Positions 1-9,029 of a DNA stretch of 64,000 nucleotides are shown here, one piece after another; position 1 is the stretch's first letter, and each line of letters begins with the position of its first letter. Below the pieces are notes generated by a model, which did not search any database, was not told the origin of the DNA, and worked only from the letters and a program-made list of their open reading frames with translations. This DNA is from Tepidanaerobacter syntrophicus. GTDB lineage: Bacteria; Bacillota; Thermosediminibacteria; Thermosediminibacterales; Tepidanaerobacteraceae. A program made the position numbers and the translations under genes. Location: contig NZ_DF977003.1 of assembly GCF_001485475.2 (NCBI RefSeq), positions 496,001 to 560,000 of the forward strand, written 5' to 3'.

Positions 1-659
1 TCCATAACTTCCGCAATCTCTTTAAAATTTAAATCTTCATAGTAATAAAGAGCTATTACTAGCTTTTCTTGCTGCGGAAGTTTGTTAATTGCATTTGCAA
101 GTATTCTCTTGGCTTCCTCCCTTTCCGCTTGAATATCGGGCCGCTGAAAATGATTTTTTTCTATATCTTCGTCTGAAATTATTAAGTCGTTAAGAGACAG
201 GGCATAACCGACTTTAGATATCTCATTATAAATTTCGTCAAGTTCCCTTTTGGTTATACCAAGATATTCACATATATCGCTGTCGTCAGCGGAACGCCCT
301 AAGATTTGTTCTAATTCTGAAAAAGTGTTTTGGATCGTTTTTGCCTTTTTTCTCGTTTCTTGTGGCACTCCATCTATTTTTCTCAATTCATCTATTATTG
401 AACCTTTTATTCTTGCATATGCGTAAGTTTCAAATTTGACGCCTTTATTTACATCGTATCTTTCAATTGCCTGGATAAGACCGAATATGCCGTAGCTGAT
501 AAGATCTTCGTATTCCAAATACGGAGGTAAATTTATATTTAACCTGTTTACTATGTGTTTTACTAATGGAAGATACTTTTCAATCAGCTGTTCTTTGATA
601 TATTTGTCCTTTGTAGCACTGTAATTTTGCCACAGCTTTTCGGTATTTTGAATTTGCAT
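1..659 (-). CDS. fliA: Flagellar sigma factor FliA/SigD (sigma-28), partial at 3' end
   Basis: Flagellar/motility sigma factor of the sigma-70 group 3 (FliA/WhiG) family. It directs RNA polymerase to late flagellar and chemotaxis promoters. I translated about 219 codons from an ATG at 659; the reading frame leaves the window before its stop. Region 2 is clear: an EYEDLISYGIFGLIQAIERY stretch followed by FETYAYARIKGSIIDELR. The region 4 helix-turn-helix begins (LPQQEKLVIALYYYEDLNFKEIAEV) but is cut off. A GGGGTG site sits 5 bases before the ATG and cheD ends 14 bases upstream. The cheC-cheD-sigD order matches the end of the B. subtilis fla/che operon. No anti-sigma FlgM gene is visible in the window. 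Confidence 0.93.
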   Translation of the reverse strand, partial: MQIQNTEKLWQNYSATKDKYIKEQLIEKYLPLVKHIVNRLNINLPPYLEYEDLISYGIFGLIQAIERYDVNKGVKFETYAYARIKGSIIDELRKIDGVPQETRKKAKTIQNTFSELEQILGRSADDSDICEYLGITKRELDEIYNEISKVGYALSLNDLIISDEDIEKNHFQRPDIQAEREEAKRILANAINKLPQQEKLVIALYYYEDLNFKEIAEVM

Positions 660-673
660 TCCTACACCCCAGA

Positions 674-1162
674 TTATAAAATCCTTGTACCATGTCCGAT
701 GGTTCTGACCGCTAGTCTGCCGTCTTCGCAAAAAAACTCTATCGTACGGCCGTAATTACCTTCTACGTCTTCGGCAATTATTCGGATATTGAGTTGGTTT
801 AATTTATTTCTTACCGCTTCAACATTTCTCTTTCCGATTTGCATAATATTATTTTCAGACTTTATTTGAAACATTTGAGCTCCACCGGCGATTTTGCTTA
901 CCATGCGATTTTTACTAGCACCTAGCTTCAGCATTTCTTCAATCAGCACATCAATGGCTGTGTCTGCAAATTTTCCCGGATTGTAATCTTTTTTGCCGCT
1001 AAGAGTGCTGTCGGGCAACATTACATGGGCAAGACCTCCAACTTTTGTTAAGTTGTCATACAGCGTTACTCCGACGCAAGAGCCAAGACCCAATGTGATT
1101 AAACTGTAAGGAGACTTTGCAGCTTTATATTCTGCCATTCCTACTCTGATTGATGTGTTCAA
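674..1162 (-). CDS. cheD: Chemoreceptor glutamine deamidase CheD
   Basis: CheD deamidates glutamines on chemoreceptors and, in Bacillota, binds CheC and stimulates its CheY-P phosphatase. The 162-residue product has the family core GLGSCVGVTLYD with catalytic Cys29, and GGLAHVMLP with catalytic His46; a GGAQMF segment follows. I chose the TTG at 1162 because a GGAGTG site lies 7 bases upstream. The next in-frame ATG (1138) has its only AGGA directly against it. The gene overlaps the cheC 3' end by 38 bases, which implies translational coupling. The pairing with cheC is the usual one in Gram-positive bacteria. Confidence 0.93.
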   Translation of the reverse strand: MNTSIRVGMAEYKAAKSPYSLITLGLGSCVGVTLYDNLTKVGGLAHVMLPDSTLSGKKDYNPGKFADTAIDVLIEEMLKLGASKNRMVSKIAGGAQMFQIKSENNIMQIGKRNVEAVRNKLNQLNIRIIAEDVEGNYGRTIEFFCEDGRLAVRTIGHGTRIL

Positions 1163-1763
1163 CGGTATTCACTCCAATAGCTTTTAAAAGTAACTGTAAC
1201 GACTTGTCGTCCGGGATTAGGAAATAATGTAGCCTGATGCCATCCAAACCTTCCGTAAATTCGGTATCAATTAAAAATGCAGTATCTCCTATATATCCAT
1301 AAAGACTTAGCGGAAAACTTATAATTGCTCCAGCCATATCAAAAGCAAAGCTTGGAACCGAAATTTTTAAAGAGAGCTTTGTAAAATCTGACAAAGCAGT
1401 AACATATGAGCTTCCCACAATATTTCCAAGTTCCAATAAGGCGGATTTTTCCATTTCTGAAAAATCCATACCATTCTCTCGTTTTGCGTTCAGCAAGATT
1501 TCCGTAAGATGGTATGCATCAATTTCAGGAATCACTATTAAAATATTCCCTTCTATATCTCCGCTTATTCTCATAAAAATTCCTGCAACAAGCTTTTCCG
1601 GTCCGCCAACAGATTGAGAAACTTCATCAAAAGGGATAATCTTTATCTGCGGAACTTTTATTGTAATTTTTTTGCAAAGAAGCATAGATAGCGCTGTAGC
1701 TGCATTACCTGCGCCTATATTTCCTATTTCTCGCAATGCATCCATCTCTAAATCAGAATACAT
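1125..1763 (-). CDS. cheC: CheY-P phosphatase CheC
   Basis: CheC removes phosphate from CheY-P and takes part in chemotactic adaptation with CheD. The 212-residue protein contains both copies of the CheC/FliY/CheX phosphatase signature. The first starts near residue 8 (ALREIGNIGAGNAATAL, with E and N about 22 residues before the VP pair). The second starts near residue 105 (ALLELGNIVGSSYVTAL ... SVP). Having both sites complete argues for an active CheC and not a structural FliY/FliM relative. It lies between cheW and cheD with a short gap and an overlap, as in B. subtilis. Confidence 0.93.
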   Translation of the reverse strand: MYSDLEMDALREIGNIGAGNAATALSMLLCKKITIKVPQIKIIPFDEVSQSVGGPEKLVAGIFMRISGDIEGNILIVIPEIDAYHLTEILLNAKRENGMDFSEMEKSALLELGNIVGSSYVTALSDFTKLSLKISVPSFAFDMAGAIISFPLSLYGYIGDTAFLIDTEFTEGLDGIRLHYFLIPDDKSLQLLLKAIGVNTVEHINQSRNGRI

Positions 1764-1775
1764 TTTTAACCACCT

Positions 1776-2231
1776 TCACATTTGAGCAAGCTGATTTATT
1801 TCTTGAGGCTTTAGCAATTTAGCAACATTAAGTAGGATTAATAATCTGCCGTCAATTTTACCTACACCGTCAAGATAATTAGCATCAATACCGCCTATAA
1901 TAGGTGGCGCAGGTTCAATATCATCTTGAGAAAGTTGGATTACCTCTGTAGCTGCGTCTACTATCATTCCCACAGTTATATCGTCGATTGAAGCTATTAT
2001 TATTCTTGTGCTATCTGTCACTTCACCGGGAGGGAGGTCAAATCTTTTTTTAAGATCTATAACCGGGACTATTTCTCCTCTAAGATTTATGACTCCTTCC
2101 ACAAAATCCGGCGTTTTAGGCACTCTAGTTATAGGCATCATTCTCTCGATAGTTTTTACTTGCAGTATATCAATTCCGTATTCCTCGTCACTTAATTTAA
2201 ATTCTACAAATTGCCGAATATCCTCTGCCAT
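1776..2231 (-). CDS. cheW: Chemotaxis coupling protein CheW
   Basis: CheW is the SH3-like adaptor linking membrane chemoreceptors to the kinase CheA in the signalling arrays at the cell pole. The whole 151-residue product is one CheW domain: FVEFKLSDEEYGIDILQVKTI at the N-terminus, then the conserved PDFVEGVINLRGEIVPVIDL block. Length is normal for the family. It starts 12 bases downstream of cheA with an AGGAGG-type site, and cheC follows 12 bases after its stop, so the three genes should be made from one message. Confidence 0.95.
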   Translation of the reverse strand: MAEDIRQFVEFKLSDEEYGIDILQVKTIERMMPITRVPKTPDFVEGVINLRGEIVPVIDLKKRFDLPPGEVTDSTRIIIASIDDITVGMIVDAATEVIQLSQDDIEPAPPIIGGIDANYLDGVGKIDGRLLILLNVAKLLKPQEINQLAQM

Positions 2232-2243
2232 AAAAATCCTCCT

Positions 2244-4274
2244 TTAAACTAATTTGTTAACATCCAAAATTAAAGCCACTTCACCATCGCCAAGTATTGT
2301 AGCTCCGGCAATAAATTTAATATCCTTTAAAAAGTTACCCAGTGTTTTAATCACTATTTCCTGCTGGCCAAGAAGCTCATCCACCGCAAGGCCTATATCT
2401 TTTTCTCCTTTTTTTACAACTACTAATGTCATTTCATTATAATCAGAATCACTTTTAACATCTAAGACTCTGTTAAGCCTTATTACAGGAATTACATTGC
2501 CTCTTAAAATAGTGACTTCGGTTTTTTGAACCTTTTTAATTTCTTCTTTTGAAACAATAACAGTCTCCTTAATCGAGCTCAGCGGGATAGCATATTTTTC
2601 ACTTCCAACCATAACCATAAGAGCCTGAATAATAGCTAATGTAAGAGGCAGGCGTATTGAAAATATAGTTCCTGCATCCTTTTTACTCGTAACATCAATA
2701 GAGCCGCCTAATGACTCAATTTTAGTCTTTACCACGTCAAGACCTACCCCACGGCCTGAAATATCTGTAACCTCAGCTTTCGTGCTGAACCCCGGTTCGA
2801 AAAGAAATGAGGTTATTTCATGCTCTTTAAGGCTCTTTGCCTGTTCTTTATCAATTAATCCCCTCTCAACAGCTTTTTTTACTACACCATCTAAATCAAT
2901 GCCTTTACCATCGTCAGATACTTCTATAACTACATTATTTCCGTCGTGATAAGCTTTTAACTTAATTGTTCCATGGGCAGGCTTTCCTTTTTCAATTCTT
3001 TCCTTTGGATTTTCTATACCGTGGTCTGCTGCATTTCGAATCAGGTGTATTAGCGGATCTCCGATCTCGTCTATTATAGTTCTATCTAATTCGGTGTCAG
3101 CCCCCTCGACCACAAGATCGATTTCTTTAGAAAGCTCTCGAGACAAATCGTGAACCACCCTGGGAAATCTATTGAACACATTTTCTATGGGAACCATTCT
3201 TGCTTTCATTACAGCATCGTGGAGGCTTGATGTTATACGTTCAAGATATTCTATGGCTTCACGCTGCTTTGCTTGGTAATCCTTTTCGCCCTTATTAATA
3301 TCGTCTAGACGTGTTTTTATTATAATAAGCTCGCTGACCAAATTCATTAGCGTATCTAAACGTTCTATATCTACCCTTAAAGTTTTCCCTGTCTTTTTAA
3401 ACGTATTTACGCTTGTAGTCCTGTTTAAAGCATCGTTCTGCGATTCCGAAGTTTGCGCAGTATCTTTATCATCTGGCTTGTAATTAAAGGAACTGGTTTC
3501 CTTAACTGATATTGACTCTTGTACAATCGGTTCTATTACAACACTTTCTAATTCTGAAACAGTGTCCAATGCTTTATATATTTCCTCTTTACCTTGAGAT
3601 GTTACCAGGTACATGGTAAACTCATTGTCGAATTTTTCGTCTTCAATATCTTGGGCTATTGGCTCAGTTTTAATTATTTCTCCAAAGGCTTCCAGCGTTT
3701 TAAATACTAAAAATGCCCTTGCTGATTTAAGTAAACATTCATCAGCTAATCTAACAACTATCTGCCAGACATTAAGTCCTTTATCAAGCGCATGAGTTAC
3801 TAACCGGCCTTCATACTCATTAAAACTGTGCACCGCAATATTTCCTGCGGATATCTCTTCGGCCGCGTCTTTATTGTTAGTATTATTGCTTAAAAATTCA
3901 TTATTTCGCGCTTTTAAACTATTTATAAGTGCTTGGATGTCGCGCTGGCTTTCTTCACCATTGAGTTCTATGTCATTTACCAACTCTTCTAAAATATCTA
4001 CACATCTTAATAAAGTATCGATTATTTGTGGTGTCACAGTTAACTGATGGTTTCGCAGCTCTTGAAGCAAATCTTCCATTTCATGGGTCAGCTCTGAAAG
4101 CTGCGTAAAGCCCATGGTACCTGACATGCCTTTCAAGGTATGAGCCGATCTAAATATTTCGTCTATAACCTCTTGCGCCGGATTATTTTCCAATTCTAAA
4201 AGGTATGTATTAAGACTTGCAATATGTTCTTTGGCTTCCTCTAAAAATACATCCAAATATTGATTATTATTCAT
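2244..4274 (-). CDS. cheA: Chemotaxis histidine kinase CheA
   Basis: CheA autophosphorylates in response to receptors and passes phosphate to CheY. Domain order is complete. The N-terminal P1/Hpt domain carries the phosphorylated His (RSAHTLKGMSG, about residue 45). A P2 response-regulator docking region follows at about 155-250. The P3 dimerisation helices start near TLRVDIERLDTLMNLVSELI, and the P4 ATPase shows the N box (LIRNAADHGIE), DDGKGID and GRGVGLDVVK. A C-terminal P5 CheW-like domain ends the protein. I prefer the ATG at 4274, 6 bases after a GAGGTG site; a GTG at 4283 lies inside that site. No cheB or cheR accompanies it in this window. Confidence 0.95.
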   Translation of the reverse strand: MNNNQYLDVFLEEAKEHIASLNTYLLELENNPAQEVIDEIFRSAHTLKGMSGTMGFTQLSELTHEMEDLLQELRNHQLTVTPQIIDTLLRCVDILEELVNDIELNGEESQRDIQALINSLKARNNEFLSNNTNNKDAAEEISAGNIAVHSFNEYEGRLVTHALDKGLNVWQIVVRLADECLLKSARAFLVFKTLEAFGEIIKTEPIAQDIEDEKFDNEFTMYLVTSQGKEEIYKALDTVSELESVVIEPIVQESISVKETSSFNYKPDDKDTAQTSESQNDALNRTTSVNTFKKTGKTLRVDIERLDTLMNLVSELIIIKTRLDDINKGEKDYQAKQREAIEYLERITSSLHDAVMKARMVPIENVFNRFPRVVHDLSRELSKEIDLVVEGADTELDRTIIDEIGDPLIHLIRNAADHGIENPKERIEKGKPAHGTIKLKAYHDGNNVVIEVSDDGKGIDLDGVVKKAVERGLIDKEQAKSLKEHEITSFLFEPGFSTKAEVTDISGRGVGLDVVKTKIESLGGSIDVTSKKDAGTIFSIRLPLTLAIIQALMVMVGSEKYAIPLSSIKETVIVSKEEIKKVQKTEVTILRGNVIPVIRLNRVLDVKSDSDYNEMTLVVVKKGEKDIGLAVDELLGQQEIVIKTLGNFLKDIKFIAGATILGDGEVALILDVNKLV

Positions 4275-4313
4275 TTTTTTCACCTCGACAGTTGATTACT
4301 GACCGAATAAGCA

Positions 4314-4955
4314 CTATTTGATTCCCTTTCTTATAAGCTTTCTTTGTGTAGAAAAGATAAATTTAGCTATAGTATCTTGCGCATACTCATCGATTTCTGT
4401 AAACTGGGCTGCTATATCGTATTTATGTGAGTGCTGAGCTTGATAATTTTTTTCTGTGCGGACTATTATTGCTCTAAGCCATAAATCATCTAAAATTTCC
4501 GGAATCATTATTTCGATCAAAGTTCCTTCTTTTATAAACAGTGAACTGGAAAATTTTGCGCCGCCTGCACTTATATCCTTTGTATATACCTTTATCGGGT
4601 TTTGGCAATCAGGTAATTTTATATAAGCTTTTAAAGCGATATTTAGCCGGAAATAATTTCGCTTTTGCTTTTTACAAGGCTCTCCAATCGGCTTTACAAT
4701 TATGACAGGAATCGGTTCATATTGTTTACCTTCGACTAAACCTTCCATACAGTAAAAAGAAGTTTTTGAAGGAAAATATATGTTTATTTTTTCGCCTTTT
4801 TCTATATAATATATTCTTCCCTGCTTCATGGGCATTCCTAAAATTATATGATCGGTTAGAACATCTTCAACTTTTGATGGAAAAAAATGTTCTGCATCGT
4901 TATTAAAGATTCCTAAAGTCACCTTCATTCCTATGTCTAAGTAGCATTTCTCCAA
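4314..4955 (-). CDS. PilZ-domain flagellar brake protein (YcgR/MotI-like)
   Basis: Predicted cyclic di-GMP receptor that slows or stops the flagellar motor. The 213-residue protein has an N-terminal YcgR-like domain (about 1-90) and a C-terminal PilZ domain. Both c-di-GMP contact motifs are intact: R99-x3-R103 in KRNYFRL and D127-x-S129-x2-G132 in DISAGG. The stop of flhG is immediately upstream and cheA follows after about 40 bases, the place cheB holds in B. subtilis. By family knowledge the target is the MotA stator or FliG/FliM; which one applies here is not visible from sequence. Confidence 0.88.
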   Translation of the reverse strand: MEKCYLDIGMKVTLGIFNNDAEHFFPSKVEDVLTDHIILGMPMKQGRIYYIEKGEKINIYFPSKTSFYCMEGLVEGKQYEPIPVIIVKPIGEPCKKQKRNYFRLNIALKAYIKLPDCQNPIKVYTKDISAGGAKFSSSLFIKEGTLIEIMIPEILDDLWLRAIIVRTEKNYQAQHSHKYDIAAQFTEIDEYAQDTIAKFIFSTQRKLIRKGIK

Positions 4956-5852
4956 TCAGATAACCCCCGTATTGGCTTTGATTATAGATACAAGCCTTGT
5001 AAACCAACTATTAAGCGTTACATTTGTCTTAGGCAATAGCGGTTCGCCATATACCAGTTTTCTGCCAATGTCCATTAGACACTTTGATGCCAGGCTGTTT
5101 GGGTAATTTACAAAAAATGCAACTTGCTCCATATTTGCTTTATGAACTGTCTCGTCTTCTAAAACAAAACCCAGATAATTCAGCTGCATGTTTAAGAATT
5201 TTTTGGCTGACCTTGACAACTTTTCCATTGTTCGATTTGCTTCTTTGTAATTGTCGGCTTTGTTAACTACTACATGAATTTTATCGCAAAACTCTCGCGA
5301 AATTTTAATTATGGCATAAGCATCAGCCAATGCCCCGGGTTCCGGAGTTGTAATGACTATCGTTTCGTTTGAAGATGTAATAAAGCTTGTTACATTTTTT
5401 GAGATGCCGGCGCTTGTATCAATTATAATTATATCAAAGTCATCGGCTAAGGTATTGAAACTATTAATTAGTAATTTAATATCAGAATTGCTAATATTTG
5501 CAAGTTCATATAGGCCGGAAGCTCCCGGCAGTATTGATATTCCCAAAGGACCTTCCAAAATTATATCGCGAATACTTTTTCCAATAGACAATATATGAGA
5601 AAGGTTGTACTCAGGGAACAAGCCTAACAGGACGTCTATATTTGCAAGGCCCAAGTCTGCGTCAATTAGTAAAACCTTTTTTCCTAAACTTTGCATGGCA
5701 AGACCTAAATTAACGGACAAATTAGTTTTACCGACTCCGCCTTTACCACTTGTTACACAATATACTTTAAGATTTTTTCCATCACCGGAGATGTCGCTTA
5801 TTGAATTCTTTTCCGCAACTATTTTTCTCAATTTTGAAGTTTGTTCGTACAT
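4956..5852 (-). CDS. flhG: Flagellar number regulator FlhG (MinD-like ATPase, YlxH)
   Basis: FlhG is a MinD/ParA-type ATPase that controls the number and position of flagella, partly by activating the GTPase FlhF. The deviant Walker A motif SGKGGVGKT spans residues 35-43 with both lysines, followed by DADLGLANID and IDTSAGIS. The N-terminus (EQTSKLRKIV) keeps the Q-x-x-L-R pattern of the helix that stimulates FlhF. A C-terminal amphipathic membrane-binding region is expected; the last 30 residues are mixed hydrophobic and basic. The gene starts one base after the flhF stop, so the two are coupled. Confidence 0.92.
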   Translation of the reverse strand: MYEQTSKLRKIVAEKNSISDISGDGKNLKVYCVTSGKGGVGKTNLSVNLGLAMQSLGKKVLLIDADLGLANIDVLLGLFPEYNLSHILSIGKSIRDIILEGPLGISILPGASGLYELANISNSDIKLLINSFNTLADDFDIIIIDTSAGISKNVTSFITSSNETIVITTPEPGALADAYAIIKISREFCDKIHVVVNKADNYKEANRTMEKLSRSAKKFLNMQLNYLGFVLEDETVHKANMEQVAFFVNYPNSLASKCLMDIGRKLVYGEPLLPKTNVTLNSWFTRLVSIIKANTGVI

Positions 5853-5853
5853 C

Positions 5854-6999
5854 TTAAATTTCCCCCAAAATCATGTCTGCAATTCTGTCAGCCGAAGCTA
5901 CCTCGATATCATCAGGGACATTTTGACCCATCGTCAAATAAGAAAGTTTGCAATTTTTTGCTGCTTTTATCGTGTTCAAAAGTACGCCATACGATTTCGT
6001 CTCATCTAGTTTTGTCACTATTATTTTTGTATACTGAAGTTCTTTATAATTATTCAAGATATCTATTAAATCACAGGTTTTAGTTGAGGCACTTATTACC
6101 AAATGAATTTCAGTAGGGCATATGTTATCTAAAAGACCTTTGATTTTCTTAATTTGCATTCGGTTATTAGGATTAAATCCCATAGTGTCAACTAGCAGTA
6201 GATCATAATTTGATATATCTTTATGGATAAGCTTCATGTCTTCTAAATTGTAGACGACAAAAACTGGAATTTCCATTAAATCGCCGTAAAGCCTTAATTG
6301 TTCTATAGCTCCAACCCTAAAAGTATCGGTAGTCAGCATAGCTACCCTCTTATTTTTGTATAACGAGAAATGTGCTGCAATCTTTGCAATTGTAGTTGTT
6401 TTGCCTACACCTGTAGGGCCCACAAATGCTATTATATTGTTTTCTCTTGAAAGCTCTATTGGCTCAGTTGCGTCAACTAAAGAGGCTATTTCCTTTTTAA
6501 AAATATTACGAAGGTCGATTTCACTGCTGCCTTCTTTTATCTCAGCGCTAATACCGCTTATTACCGCATTTATGATATCTGTCTCTATTTCCATATCAGA
6601 CATTCTGTTGTAAATGTCTTTGAGTGGAGAAGATATGTTGCTCTGATCTGCTTTTATGTCATCTGTAGACTGTTTTTGGACAGAAATCAATTTATTTATC
6701 ATATCCTTTAGTTCTTTTACTTCACTTTTAATTTGAACAAGTTCAGTTGTAGCCGCTGCCTCTGGTTTTATTATATCAGGCAATACTTGAATTGTGGGCT
6801 TTTTAGGAGCGCTTTGCACACTACTTATATCAATATCATTGGCAGCAACTACTTCTACCATATTTTTTGCGAAAAAGCCTAAAAGCCCGCCCTTTTTAAT
6901 GTGCTTTGTTTGGAGAATAACGGCATCTTTACCAAGTTCAGTTTTTACTTTATAAAAAGCCTCTTGAATATTGTCAGCTACATAGGTTTTAATTTTCAT
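5854..6999 (-). CDS. flhF: Flagellar biosynthesis SRP-type GTPase FlhF
   Basis: FlhF is the third SRP GTPase beside Ffh and FtsY, and marks the site of new flagella. The 381-residue protein has an N-terminal basic B domain (MKIKTYVADNIQEAFYKVK), a variable linker, and an NG domain. The P-loop is at 194-201 (GPTGVGKT), the G2-like TTDTFRVGAIEQL at 223-235, and the G4 motif TKLDET near 330. The G3 motif reads DTMGF at 271-275 where SRP GTPases usually have DTAGR. Its start overlaps the flhA stop by four bases (ATGA), a coupling arrangement. Confidence 0.92.
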   Translation of the reverse strand: MKIKTYVADNIQEAFYKVKTELGKDAVILQTKHIKKGGLLGFFAKNMVEVVAANDIDISSVQSAPKKPTIQVLPDIIKPEAAATTELVQIKSEVKELKDMINKLISVQKQSTDDIKADQSNISSPLKDIYNRMSDMEIETDIINAVISGISAEIKEGSSEIDLRNIFKKEIASLVDATEPIELSRENNIIAFVGPTGVGKTTTIAKIAAHFSLYKNKRVAMLTTDTFRVGAIEQLRLYGDLMEIPVFVVYNLEDMKLIHKDISNYDLLLVDTMGFNPNNRMQIKKIKGLLDNICPTEIHLVISASTKTCDLIDILNNYKELQYTKIIVTKLDETKSYGVLLNTIKAAKNCKLSYLTMGQNVPDDIEVASADRIADMILGEI

Positions 7000-9029
7000 T
7001 TTAAGCTTACCACTCCTACTGACCTGACTTCAACATCAGGCTCCAATTCATTGTATGATAAAACCGGCACCAAAGAAATGTAATCTTCCACTATTTTTTT
7101 AAAATATACTCTAACCATTGGGCTCGTTAAGACTATTGGAGATATGCCTTTGGCGTGCAATTCATTTACGGTTTGCACAAAGGAATTTCTAATCTTTTGA
7201 ACCACTACCGGATCTAAGGCTGCGCGGGATCCGGTTTCATCTGATGTTATAGAATTTAAAATCATTTCTTCAATTTGCCTATCAAGTGTAATAACTTGGG
7301 CTATTTTATTTGGAACGAATCTTTCAGTTATAACGCGTTTTAGTCTTTGTCGTACATATTCGGTTAGTATATCAGTGTCCTTGGTAAGCATCGCATAATC
7401 CCCTAACGTTTCAAGAATCGTTACAAGATCGCGTATTGGTATATTTTCTTTTAATAAATTCGACAATACTTTTTGTACTTCTCCTATTGTAAGCAGTTTC
7501 GGCACTATTTCATCCACTAAAGCCGGGTATTGTTCTTTTAAATTGTCCAGTAGGTTTTTGACCTCTTGACGTCCTAATAGTTCATGGGCATATCTTTTTA
7601 TAATTTCCGTAAGGTGCGTTGCCAGCACTGACGATGCATCAACTACTGTATATCCTTTCATTTCAGCGATTTCCTTTTTATCTGCCGATATCCACATAGC
7701 AGGTAATCCAAAAGCAGGCTCGCGAGTTTCTATCCCTTCTATTTCTATTGATTCTCCTGTGGGATTCATTATCAAGTAACTATCAATTCTAATCTCATAT
7801 CGGCCCGCTTCAACGCCTTTTATCTTTATTATATATTCGTTTGGTCTAAGCTGCATGTTATCTCTTAAGCGTATCATAGGAACCACTATCCCCAAATCAA
7901 GAGCGCACTGTCTTCTTATCATAACTACCCTGTCGAGCAAATCTCCTCCCTGGCTTGCATCAGCTAAGGGAATTATATTATAGCCAAATTCGACTTCTAT
8001 AGGATCTACCTGAAGAAGCGAATATATATTTTCGGGTTTTTTCATCTCTTCCAATTCTTTTTCTTTTTGTAATTCTTCTACTTTTTGGCTTTCTCTCTCG
8101 GACGATTTTTTAAGAGTCGTTCCTGCATATCCCAGCATTCCGGCAAGAGCTATAAACGGAATAAACGGCAAACCCGGTATAATTGCAAATAAAGCTAAGA
8201 CTCCGGAGGATAGCAAAAGTAATCTTGGGTATGCCGTAAACTGCTTTATAATATCTTTGCCCAGATGGCCTGAAGTTGCTGATTTTGTAACAACTATACC
8301 TGTTGCTGTAGAAATAAGAAGAGCAGGAATTTGACTAATAAGGCCATCACCTACTGTTAATAGGGTATATCTGTTTAATGCCTCTGCAAATTCTAATCCC
8401 TGAAATACCATGCCGGTAATAAATCCGCCTATGATATTAATTATGGTTATGATAATGCCGGCTATGGCATCGCCTTTAACAAATTTGCTGGCACCGTCCA
8501 TGGCCCCATAAAAATCTGCTTCCCGTTGAATCTCCTCTCGCCGGGCTCGCGCCTGCACTTCATCAATAATACCTGCATTTAAATCAGCGTCTATACTCAT
8601 TTGTTTACCCGGCATAGCATCTAACGTAAATCTGGCGGCAACCTCTGCAACTCTTTCGGCGCCTCGGGTAATTACCATAAATTGAATAACTTCTATTATA
8701 ATAAAGATTATGAATCCAACTAAGGGGTTTCCTTTGACGACAAAATTTCCAAATGCCTCAATAACCTTTCCGGCATAACCATTTATTAAGATAAGTCTTG
8801 TTGAAGATATATTAAGGGAAAGTCTAAGCAGTGTTGTTATAAGCAAAAGAGAAGGAAATATTGAAAAATCAAGGGGTTTTTCGGTGTTCATAGATATTAA
8901 CAGAATCAATAATGCCAGTGTTATATTAAAGGTCAATAAAAGATCAAGTAAGGCAGCCGGAACCGGTATTATCATCATAATAACTATAAGCACGGCTATT
9001 ACAGCCATTACAATGTCGCCAATCTGCAT
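6996..9029 (-). CDS. flhA: Flagellar type III export gate protein FlhA
   Basis: FlhA is the large export-gate subunit that couples proton motive force to secretion of rod, hook and filament proteins. The 677-residue product has an N-terminal half of predicted membrane helices (about residues 1-330) and a cytosolic C-terminal half that docks chaperone-substrate complexes. The FHIPEP-family signature follows the third helix: MVITRGAERVAEVAARFTLD then MPGKQMSIDADLNAG. Length matches the family. It abuts flhB with no gap and overlaps flhF by four bases. Confidence 0.96.
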   Translation of the reverse strand: MQIGDIVMAVIAVLIVIMMIIPVPAALLDLLLTFNITLALLILLISMNTEKPLDFSIFPSLLLITTLLRLSLNISSTRLILINGYAGKVIEAFGNFVVKGNPLVGFIIFIIIEVIQFMVITRGAERVAEVAARFTLDAMPGKQMSIDADLNAGIIDEVQARARREEIQREADFYGAMDGASKFVKGDAIAGIIITIINIIGGFITGMVFQGLEFAEALNRYTLLTVGDGLISQIPALLISTATGIVVTKSATSGHLGKDIIKQFTAYPRLLLLSSGVLALFAIIPGLPFIPFIALAGMLGYAGTTLKKSSERESQKVEELQKEKELEEMKKPENIYSLLQVDPIEVEFGYNIIPLADASQGGDLLDRVVMIRRQCALDLGIVVPMIRLRDNMQLRPNEYIIKIKGVEAGRYEIRIDSYLIMNPTGESIEIEGIETREPAFGLPAMWISADKKEIAEMKGYTVVDASSVLATHLTEIIKRYAHELLGRQEVKNLLDNLKEQYPALVDEIVPKLLTIGEVQKVLSNLLKENIPIRDLVTILETLGDYAMLTKDTDILTEYVRQRLKRVITERFVPNKIAQVITLDRQIEEMILNSITSDETGSRAALDPVVVQKIRNSFVQTVNELHAKGISPIVLTSPMVRVYFKKIVEDYISLVPVLSYNELEPDVEVRSVGVVSLK

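Noticed and set aside
5605-6083. Plus-strand open frames across flhG/flhF
   Set aside because: Antisense shadows with no ribosome site or domain; the minus-strand genes are unambiguous.
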